A stretch of DNA of 32,482 bases. Source: an uncultured Christensenella sp. Its GTDB lineage: Bacteria; Bacillota; Clostridia; Christensenellales; Borkfalkiaceae. The stretch spans positions 1 to 32,482 of the forward strand of contig CATLAR010000007.1 in the NCBI GenBank assembly GCA_949878495.1, read 5' to 3'. This document shows positions 9,347 through 16,456 of the stretch, one piece after another (position 1 is the first letter of the stretch; the number at the start of each line of letters is the position of its first letter). The position numbers and the translations under genes were made by a program. A model generated the notes under the pieces. It made no database searches, was not told the DNA's origin, and saw only the letters and a program-made list of their open reading frames with translations.

Positions 9347-9383
9347 AAAAAAATTCCGCCTGATAAGCAGACGGAATTTTTTT
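9347..9383 (-). terminator. Rho-independent terminator of the 9382-9588 ORF
   Basis: AAAAATTCCG(C/T)C...G(A)CGGAATTTTTTT hairpin with A/T tracts both sides. Confidence 0.75.
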
Positions 9384-9588
9384 ACTCTACGATAAGTTTA
9401 ATTCTTTGCCCGTTGGGAAAACTGCATACGAGCGTATCTTCGTTGCGCTCGAACTCCCCGAAAAAGTAATCGGATAAAAGCGGCTGGATTTCGGCAAGCA
9501 GGTCGCGCGGCTGAAATTGCGCTTCGTTTTCCGCCGTTTTCAATGCGGCTGCTTCTTCGTTTGTCATAGTTCTCTTTTGTTTTTCCAT
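9382..9588 (-). CDS. Small acidic hypothetical protein (68 aa)
   Basis: ORF with AAGGAGAAAATAAC RBS, own terminator, divergent from the HTH gene. Confidence 0.65.
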   Translation of the reverse strand: MEKQKRTMTNEEAAALKTAENEAQFQPRDLLAEIQPLLSDYFFGEFERNEDTLVCSFPNGQRIKLIVE

Positions 9589-9636
9589 TGTTATTTTCTC
9601 CTTATGTGGTGCGTATCTTAATTATACAGTATTATC

Positions 9637-9665
9637 AACCGAATTACCAAGTAAATAATTCGGTT
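9637..9665. promoter_or_regulatory. Operator-like dyad in divergent intergenic region
   Basis: Perfect AACCGAATTA - 9 nt - TAATTCGGTT. Confidence 0.6.
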
Positions 9666-9670
9666 GGTAA

Positions 9671-9695
9671 GACAAAATAAATGTAGTATTTTGTC
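9671..9695. promoter_or_regulatory. Second operator-like dyad
   Basis: Perfect GACAAAATA - 7 nt - TATTTTGTC. Confidence 0.6.
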
Positions 9696-9710
9696 TTTGT
9701 TGGTAGAAAA

Positions 9711-10139
9711 ATGTCGAATTTTTACGAAACTCTGAAAGATCTGATTTTAGAGAAGAACATTAACAATAAAATTTTAGCCGCCGAAATAGGTCTGAGCGCA
9801 AGCTGTATAACCGACTACGCGTTGAAAAACGCGCTGCCGAGTATAAGAACGCTCGTCAGACTCGCGGACTATTTCAACTGCTCTACGGACTATCTTTTAG
9901 GGCGCGAAAGCGACCAATATCTGCATTTTAAAAAATGCCCGCCCTTTTCCGAGCAGATAATTTTTCTTACCAAATATTTCGGGTGCAAGCCCGTTGACAT
10001 CTACGGCTCGGGCAAAATTTCCAAAAGCAATTATTTCGACTGGAAAAAGGGCAAGCGGCAACCCACCCTGGATAACGTAATCAAACTTGCCGAGCGTTTC
10101 GACTGCCGCATAGATTTTATTCTCGGCAGAGAAAGCTGA
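9711..10139 (+). CDS. XRE-type helix-turn-helix regulator with two tandem HTH-like halves
   Basis: First half ends LVRLADYFNCSTDYLLGRES; second half ends VIKLAERFDCRIDFILGRES. Confidence 0.85.
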   Translation: MSNFYETLKDLILEKNINNKILAAEIGLSASCITDYALKNALPSIRTLVRLADYFNCSTDYLLGRESDQYLHFKKCPPFSEQIIFLTKYFGCKPVDIYGSGKISKSNYFDWKKGKRQPTLDNVIKLAERFDCRIDFILGRES

Positions 10140-10375
10140 ACGCGCGCATAGTTTACCCGCCGAAGCGTTGCGATTCCAGCGCGAACGCCATTCCGTACTT
10201 GAACCCGCCACGAAATAATCTTTTTCACACTCCGCAGCCACACCGAAAAGCGCCATCTCCAATTCCATATATCCTTTATACTGCATATTATATATTTGTC
10301 TAAATAGTAACATACGAAAAAATATTTTGCTTGAAGTATTCCTGAATAGTCTAAAAATTTTTGTTTAATCCAAAA

Positions 10376-10435
10376 ACACCTCACCCGTCCGCTACCGCAG
10401 ACGCCCTCTCCTCCAAGGCAAGGGCAAATTTCGGA
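10376..10435. repeat. Third copy of the intergenic repeat (one unit)
   Basis: CACCTCACCCGTCCGCTACCGCAGACGCCCTCTCCTCCAAGGCAAGGGCAAATTT. Confidence 0.6.
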
Positions 10436-10446
10436 GGCAAAAACCA

Positions 10447-10482
10447 ACCGCCCCCGCGCTTTGATTAAAGCGCGGGGGCGGT
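10447..10482 (-). terminator. Strong hairpin downstream of galK
   Basis: ACCGCCCCCGCGCTTT gatt AAAGCGCGGGGGCGGT, perfect 16-bp stem. Confidence 0.8.
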
Positions 10483-10500
10483 TTACTTATTTATATAAGA

Positions 10501-11622
10501 TTATCGTGTTATATTAATTCCGTCGGTAATTTCCGCATCGTAAAACACGGCGTTAAAGCCCGTGGCGTTATAATAACTGTTGTGAACGAATTCCTTGAAC
10601 TCTTCAACGCTGTTCGACTTGACGAGCGAGAGCGTGCAACCGCCGAACCCGCCGCCGATAAGCCGCGAGCCGAGGCAGCACGACTGGCTTTGCGCCGCTT
10701 CCACGAGGCTGTCAGGCTCTTTGCCCGTAACGTCGTAATTGTCTTTGAGCGAAGCGTGCGAGAGATTCAAGAGTCTGCCCAGCATTTCCATATTCCCCGC
10801 TTTGAGCGCAAGCGAGGCAAGGCGCACGCGCTCGCATTCGCCGACGATATGCTCTACCCGTTTTTTGAGAGTCTTGGGCAACACCGTTGCGTAAGCCTTG
10901 AAATTGGTTACGCTTAAATCGGCGAGGCTTTTCAAATCGAGTTTGCGGCGAAGAAGCGCCAGAGCTTCCTCCGCTTCCGCCTGCCGTTCGTTGTACTTGC
11001 TACGCATAAGCGAACGCGGTTTGTCAGTGTTCGTGATAATAAACGAATAACCGCCGAGCTTCAAAGGCAGGTACTCGCATTCGAGCGTGTTGCAGTCAAG
11101 GAGCATTGCGCTGTCCTTTTTGCCGCACGCAGAAGCGTATTGGTCCATAATTCCGCAGTTTACGCCCACGTATTCGCGTTCCGCCTGACGGGCTTTAAGA
11201 GCCACGTCGATATTATCGAACGCCTCTCCCGCCGCCGTTGCAAGCGCGGCGATTGTGGAAACTTCGGTCGCAGCCGAGCTGGAAAGCCCGCCGCCAAAGG
11301 GTATGGAGCAGTCGTAATGCAAGTCGCAGCCGACGAGTTTATGACCGGCGCGCTGCCATACGAAAGCCGAGCCCGCCTGATAATTGCCGTATTTTAAGCC
11401 CTTGTAATTTCCGAGGTTGTCGATTTCAAGCGTAACTTTGTCGGGCAGGTTCGACCATGAGATATTAATTTTATCGGTGCCGTTGGGGCGCGCGTAGACG
11501 GTGTTTTTGAGGGAAATAGCCGCGGGCATTACCTTGCCGCCGCAATAATCGACGTGCTCGCCCATAATGTTAATTCTTCCCGCCGCGCTTACTTTAAAAT
11601 CGTAATCTTTCATAATCAGCAT
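10501..11622 (-). CDS. galK: Galactokinase
   Basis: AAGRINIMGEHVDYCGGKVMPAAI...GGGLSSSAATEV...LIGGGFGGCTLSLV (GHMP motifs). Confidence 0.93.
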   Translation of the reverse strand: MLIMKDYDFKVSAAGRINIMGEHVDYCGGKVMPAAISLKNTVYARPNGTDKINISWSNLPDKVTLEIDNLGNYKGLKYGNYQAGSAFVWQRAGHKLVGCDLHYDCSIPFGGGLSSSAATEVSTIAALATAAGEAFDNIDVALKARQAEREYVGVNCGIMDQYASACGKKDSAMLLDCNTLECEYLPLKLGGYSFIITNTDKPRSLMRSKYNERQAEAEEALALLRRKLDLKSLADLSVTNFKAYATVLPKTLKKRVEHIVGECERVRLASLALKAGNMEMLGRLLNLSHASLKDNYDVTGKEPDSLVEAAQSQSCCLGSRLIGGGFGGCTLSLVKSNSVEEFKEFVHNSYYNATGFNAVFYDAEITDGINITR

Positions 11623-11700
11623 TATTTTACACCTTTTTTATGAAAAAGTAAATAATTTTACCGCTGATTTTACGCTTTGACTTTATCTTATTATAGGCAT

Positions 11701-12873
11701 TTATTTGCGGGCTACGCCCGTTCTTCTCGCCGCTTCCGCCACGGCTCTCGCCACGCTCTCGTGCGCGCGCTTATCGTATGCGTAGGGCAGAATGAAGTCG
11801 CGGTTCAGTTCGTCCGCGCTCACGCAGGCGGCTATTCCCTCCGCCGCGGCAATCATCATTTCGCGGTTTACGTCTCTTGCGCGAACGTCGAGCGCGCCGC
11901 GGAAAAGCCCGGGGAATACGAGCACGTTATTTATCTGGTTGGGATGCTCGGAAGAGCCCGTTCCGACTATGAACGCGCCCGCTTCCAACGCGTCTTTGCG
12001 CTGGATTTCGGGTACGGGGTTGGCGCAGGTGAATACGATCGCCTTTCCCGCCATAGAAGAAACCATTTCTTTCGAAACGCAGTTGGGCGCGGATACGCCG
12101 ATAAACACGTCGGCGCCCTTCATAGCCTCGGCGAGCTTGCCTTTTAAGCGCGCGCGGTTTGTGATTTCGGAGATTTCGGCGTGCGCGGGGTTAAGACTTT
12201 CGTCGCCCTCGCAGATAATTCCGAATTTGTCCACCATAGTCACGTCCTTAACGCCGTAGGATAAAAGCATTTTGCCTATGGAAATGCCCGCCGCGCCCGC
12301 GCCGTTTATGACGACTTTCAGATCTTCTTTCTTTTTTTCCGCAAGTTTAAGCGCGTTTATCAACGCCGCCGTAACTACTATCGCCGTGCCGTGCTGGTCG
12401 TCGTGGAACACGGGAATACCCAGCTTTTCTTTGAGCCGCGTTTCGATGCCGAAACAGCGGGGCGCGGAAATATCCTCCAAATTAATTCCGCCGAACGAAC
12501 CCGAGATAATTTCCACCGTCTTAACGATTTCGTCGGGGTCCTTGGTCTTTAAACATATGGGAAACGCGTCTACTCCGCCGTATGACTTGAAAAGCGCGCA
12601 TTTGCCCTCCATAACGGGCATTCCCGCCTCGGGACCGATGTCGCCGAGTCCGAGTATCGCCGTGCCGTCCGTTATTACCGCCACCGTGTTCCAGCGGCGC
12701 GTAAGCTCGAAGCTCTTTTCTATATCGTTGTGGATTGCCATACACGGCTCGGCTACGCCCGGCGTATAGGCGAGCGACAGCGCCTCGCGGCTGTCAGTCG
12801 GAACACGGCACACGGTTTCTATCTTACCCTTCCATTCGGCGTGTTTTTTAAGCGATTCTTCTCTGTAATTCAT
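11701..12873 (-). CDS. NAD(P)-dependent malic enzyme
   Basis: SLAYTPGVAEPC...VITDGTAILGLGDIGPEAGMPVMEGK...FHDDQHGTAIV...FTCANPVPEI. Confidence 0.95.
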   Translation of the reverse strand: MNYREESLKKHAEWKGKIETVCRVPTDSREALSLAYTPGVAEPCMAIHNDIEKSFELTRRWNTVAVITDGTAILGLGDIGPEAGMPVMEGKCALFKSYGGVDAFPICLKTKDPDEIVKTVEIISGSFGGINLEDISAPRCFGIETRLKEKLGIPVFHDDQHGTAIVVTAALINALKLAEKKKEDLKVVINGAGAAGISIGKMLLSYGVKDVTMVDKFGIICEGDESLNPAHAEISEITNRARLKGKLAEAMKGADVFIGVSAPNCVSKEMVSSMAGKAIVFTCANPVPEIQRKDALEAGAFIVGTGSSEHPNQINNVLVFPGLFRGALDVRARDVNREMMIAAAEGIAACVSADELNRDFILPYAYDKRAHESVARAVAEAARRTGVARK

Positions 12874-12933
12874 ATCTACCTCTCCGATAATTTTTGCGGA
12901 AATAAAACATATTTTGTAAATTGTTTCATTTCG

Positions 12934-12967
12934 TTTACATTATACAACTTTGGTGTTATAATGTAAA
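12934..12967. promoter_or_regulatory. LysR-type operator-like dyad
   Basis: Perfect 11-bp inverted repeat TTTACATTATA - 12 nt - TATAATGTAAA between divergent malic enzyme and LysR genes. Confidence 0.65.
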
Positions 12968-12998
12968 ATAATAATAAAACATAGTTATCATACTACTA

Positions 12999-13910
12999 AT
13001 GCATAATAAAGAGTTTGCGAGCATGAATTACGAGTATTACAAGATTTTTAACTGCGTGGGCAAGCATAAAAACATAACGCGGGCGGCTGAGGAGCTGTAT
13101 TCCAGCCAGCCCGCGGTTACGCGGGCTATTCAGAAAATGGAAGCCGAGCTGAACTGCCGTCTTTTCGTGCGCACGAAAAGCGGCGTGGAGTTCACGCACG
13201 AGGGGCAGACGCTTTACCGCTACTCTTCTGCGGCGTGCGGACAGCTGGATAAAGCCGAAGAAGAACTGCGGCAGGCGGCGGGACTGAACGGCGGAAGCGT
13301 GTACATAGGCGCGACGGTGACGGCTTTGCATTGTTTTCTGTTCGATTTTATGGATAAATTCCACCGCCTTTACCCCAACGTCAGGTTCAAGATACGCACG
13401 GACTCCTCAGACAAAACGATAGAGCGGCTGAAGAGCGGAAGCGTGGATATTGCGTTCGTCACCACGCCGTGCAACGCGCCAAAGCCGCTTGAAACGGTTA
13501 AAATTAAGACTTTCCGCGACGTACTTATAGCGGGAAATCTTTACGCGAAGCTGAAAGACGAAACGCTGGGGTTCGAGGACCTGAAAAAATACCCGTTTAT
13601 CGGGTTGACTAAGGGTATGCAGCTTAGGCAATTTATAGACGATAATTTCGCGGCGAACGGCATTTCGGTAAAGCCCGACATAGAGCTTGACGGCGCGGAC
13701 TTAATAGTGCCTATGGTAACGCACAACCGCGGTTTGGCGTTCGTGCCCGAGGGTATTACCGCGGAAGCCGTGGACCGCGGGGATATTTTCAAAGTCAACT
13801 TTACGGGGGATCTGCCGCACCGTCACGTTTGCGTTATTTCCAACCCCCGACACGTGCAGTCCACCGCCTCGTGCGAGCTGCATAAAATGATAATCTCCTC
13901 GGTAAAATAG
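12999..13910 (+). CDS. LysR family transcriptional regulator
   Basis: YYKIFNCVGKHKNITRAAEELYSSQPAVTRAIQKMEAELNCRLFVRTKSGVEFTHEG; substrate-binding domain follows. Confidence 0.93.
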   Translation: MHNKEFASMNYEYYKIFNCVGKHKNITRAAEELYSSQPAVTRAIQKMEAELNCRLFVRTKSGVEFTHEGQTLYRYSSAACGQLDKAEEELRQAAGLNGGSVYIGATVTALHCFLFDFMDKFHRLYPNVRFKIRTDSSDKTIERLKSGSVDIAFVTTPCNAPKPLETVKIKTFRDVLIAGNLYAKLKDETLGFEDLKKYPFIGLTKGMQLRQFIDDNFAANGISVKPDIELDGADLIVPMVTHNRGLAFVPEGITAEAVDRGDIFKVNFTGDLPHRHVCVISNPRHVQSTASCELHKMIISSVK

Positions 13911-13914
13911 AAAA

Positions 13915-13944
13915 AGCCGCCGCCCGTTCATTCGGGCGGCGGCT
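13915..13944. terminator. Bidirectional terminator between convergent lysR and ppa
   Basis: AGCCGCCGCCCG ttcatt CGGGCGGCGGCT flanked by A-run and T-rich sequence. Confidence 0.85.
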
Positions 13945-13950
13945 ACTTTA

Positions 13951-14481
13951 TTATTTAAGATATTTGTCTTTGTAGTTTTCAATGCATTTGCGGATAATTT
14001 CTATCGACTCGTATTTGTGGCAAATCTCTTTTACCGCGGTCGTCTTATGCTCGAGCATTTTATAGACCTCGAAGAAATGCATCATTTCGTCGAAAACGTG
14101 CTTGGGCAGTTCCTTAATGTCGTAATAGTGTTTGTAGTTGGGGTCGTTGAGAGGCACGGCGATTATTTTCTCGTCAAGCTCGCCGCCGTCCACCATCTTT
14201 ATAACGCCTATCGGCATACACGTGACCAACGTCATAGGATAAATAATTTCGTTGCACAGAACGAGCACGTCCAAAGGGTCGCCGTCGTCTGCGAGCGTGC
14301 GCGGGATAAACCCGTAGTTTGCGGGATACACCGTCGAGGTGTAAAGCACCCTGTCAAGCCGCAGAAGCCCCGTTTCCTTGTCAAGCTCGTACTTGGCTTT
14401 ACTGCCTTTGGGTATCTCTATCAGCGCCTCGAACTTGTTTTCGCCTATTCTCTTTTCGTCTAAATCGTGCCAGATATTCAT
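13951..14481 (-). CDS. ppa: Inorganic pyrophosphatase (family I)
   Basis: EIPKGSKAKYELDKETGLLRLDRVLYTSTVYPANYGFIPRTLADDGDPLDVLVL; start at 14481 after GGAGGTCACAA. Confidence 0.96.
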   Translation of the reverse strand: MNIWHDLDEKRIGENKFEALIEIPKGSKAKYELDKETGLLRLDRVLYTSTVYPANYGFIPRTLADDGDPLDVLVLCNEIIYPMTLVTCMPIGVIKMVDGGELDEKIIAVPLNDPNYKHYYDIKELPKHVFDEMMHFFEVYKMLEHKTTAVKEICHKYESIEIIRKCIENYKDKYLK

Positions 14482-14589
14482 TTGTGACCTCCTGCTACAT
14501 AATATCACACGCTAACGATATTGTAAAATAATAATTTAGCATGTAGATAATGTCAAAACCGCATATCAGAGTTATTTTTACACTTCCTG

Positions 14590-15274
14590 CAAATGCCATA
14601 TCCAGCTTTCGCGACGAGTAACCGTAATTGGAATCAATTCTGAGCGTGCCTTCGGCAAGCGGGGTAACGACGGGCGTTCTTTCCTTAGCCCATTTGCCCG
14701 CAAGGCGCATTGCGGAATATCCGCCGTCGTCGAAGAATTCGGTGCAGAACGAGAACGCCTTTTCAACGTTCAGACTATCCTTGCCGCCGTTGATAATTTC
14801 GATATTGCGCACGAGCACGTCCGAGCTTTCCGACACGCCGTAATTAAGTTTCAAAAGCAATTCGGAAAACTCGTCTTTCAGCGTTATAGTCAGCGTTTCG
14901 TCCGCCTTTCTCGCGCAGGGCTGCCCCTCGGTTTTTATCGCGCCTTTTACGATTGAGTGGGATATATACCTGAACGAACTCATTGCCGAGCCGTCGCGGC
15001 GCCTTGCTATTACCGTTGCCGAGCGGAAGTCGCCTTTGCCGAAACCACCGCATTAGGACGGGCGGAAATCAGCGGTCAAATCGCGGTTTATATCCTCGCG
15101 CACCGCCTCCGAGGGTCTGCCTCTGTGCGCAACGAGGTAATTAAGGTCGCCCGCAGTAATCTTTGCACCATAGTAGACGTGGCTCAACAGCCCCGCTCCG
15201 TTTACGTAAAAAGCGTAAGAATAGTTCTTTCCGCCGAGTAAAAAACTTTTGCCGTGTTCGTCGTAAAAAATCAT
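14590..15274 (-). pseudogene. Alpha-galactosidase (GH36) N-terminal remnant with in-frame stop and C-terminal loss
   Basis: MIFYDEHGKSFLLGGKNYSYAFYVNGAGLLSHVYYGAKITAGDLNYL...RPS*CGGFGKGDFRSATVIARRRDGSAMSSFRYISHSIVKGAIKTEG...FFDDGGYSAMRLAGKWAKERTPVVTPL; TAA at 15053-15055 with the same frame open on both sides. Confidence 0.75.
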
Positions 15275-15362
15275 TTGGGTTTCCTTGTAATTTTTATTTA
15301 TGCGTATTACAAGTATATATCTTTTCACCGCGCTTTGCAAGCGTCGTACGCAAATATTTAAG

Positions 15363-15394
15363 AAAAGCCGCGCCCGTTCACGGCGCGGCTTTTT
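15363..15394 (-). terminator. Terminator downstream of BSH-family gene
   Basis: AAAAGCCGCGCC ... GGCGCGGCTTTT. Confidence 0.75.
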
Positions 15395-15397
15395 AAG

Positions 15398-16375
15398 TTA
15401 TTTTTTTATGAACGCAATATCCTCTCGGCGGTTGAACGGGTACCTTATAAGCGCGTCGCCGTCAAGGTCGTGGTCGCGCATTCTCACCGCCGTTATGCGG
15501 TGATTTTCGTACGTGGTATAGTAATAAATACCCTCGCCGGCGTTGCAACACGAGGTGTAAACGGTTATTTCGTGACCGTCCTTGCCGACTATGCACGCGC
15601 CGCGCGGGTGCGCCACCGAGCCGAGGATATGGAAAACCTGATTGACGCTTTCCTCCTCCGAGTCTCCCGACACGGAATTGAGCCTTACGAACGCCGCGCG
15701 CACGAACCGCGACTGCGACGACAGATCGCCCGGCAACCCCAGCGCGCCCATTCCGCGGCTGTAACTTTTTAGCGCGAGCTTTTTTGAAAAAAGATTTTTC
15801 GGGTCCTTGGGCGACAACCCCATATAATTATTCAAGTTGAAAATCTGTTCGTCGAAGGGCGGATTGTTGGTGAGCACGCCGACCGCGTTGTCGTAGAGTT
15901 TAAGCCCCTCTTTTACGAACTCCACAGTTACCGCCCGCGAACCGTCGGCGATAATCCAATGCAGTTCCGCGGACGGTAAGTCGTCGCTGAAAACGGCGTT
16001 TGTCAGGTTGATTTTTTTAAGCCGAACGAGCGCCTCTTTCACCGACGCGCATTTGCCCAGAAGATAGGGCGCAAGCTCGAACTGCGCAAGATTGATTTTG
16101 CCGCGCTCATAGTCGCGGTAAACGGCGTTGCCGACGAAATTGAGTCCGGCTATACAAAGCCCCTTTTCGTTCACCGCGTCGTAATAGAGAGGGTAACCGT
16201 CCTTGACGAAAGCCGTGCCTATAATCGCGTAACGGGTCGTGAGCGGCGGCGTTTCGCGGAAGTTAAAAGGGAAGTTGCGGGGCGTTACGACGACTTCCTC
16301 GCGATACGAGAAGTCGTAGTCGAGCGTGCGCCCGAAATAAAAGTTTTTCGTTTTATAGGTAACCGCAGTGCACAT
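15398..16375 (-). CDS. Choloylglycine hydrolase / penicillin V acylase family protein (bile-salt-hydrolase-like)
   Basis: MCTAVTYKTKNFYFGRTLDYD (N-terminal Cys2), NEKGLCIAGLNFVGNAVY, GVLTNNPPFDEQ, GLPGDLSSQSRFVRAAF. Confidence 0.9.
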   Translation of the reverse strand: MCTAVTYKTKNFYFGRTLDYDFSYREEVVVTPRNFPFNFRETPPLTTRYAIIGTAFVKDGYPLYYDAVNEKGLCIAGLNFVGNAVYRDYERGKINLAQFELAPYLLGKCASVKEALVRLKKINLTNAVFSDDLPSAELHWIIADGSRAVTVEFVKEGLKLYDNAVGVLTNNPPFDEQIFNLNNYMGLSPKDPKNLFSKKLALKSYSRGMGALGLPGDLSSQSRFVRAAFVRLNSVSGDSEEESVNQVFHILGSVAHPRGACIVGKDGHEITVYTSCCNAGEGIYYYTTYENHRITAVRMRDHDLDGDALIRYPFNRREDIAFIKK

Positions 16376-16376
16376 A

Positions 16377-16428
16377 AAAAACCGCCTTCAAGTCTTTTTA
16401 TAAATTCTTGACTTTAAAAGCGGTTTTT
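16377..16428 (-). terminator. Hairpin between glgP and BSH-family gene (terminator or leader switch)
   Basis: AAAAACCGC ... GCGGTTTTT outer stem, inner AAGTC/GACTT; U-run directly abuts the downstream ATG. Confidence 0.6.
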
Positions 16429-16456
16429 AACCGTTTGCCGGAGGGACTTCGCCCCG

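Noticed and set aside
9897-10447. Two minus-strand ORFs (138 aa each) overlapping the double-HTH gene and its downstream region
   Set aside because: Overlap a supported gene, contain the repeat element, and have no recognisable domains.
14844-15053. 69-aa minus-strand ORF in the GH36 remnant region
   Set aside because: Out of frame with the GH36 homology; the true frame is continuous apart from the single TAA, so no frameshift gene is needed.
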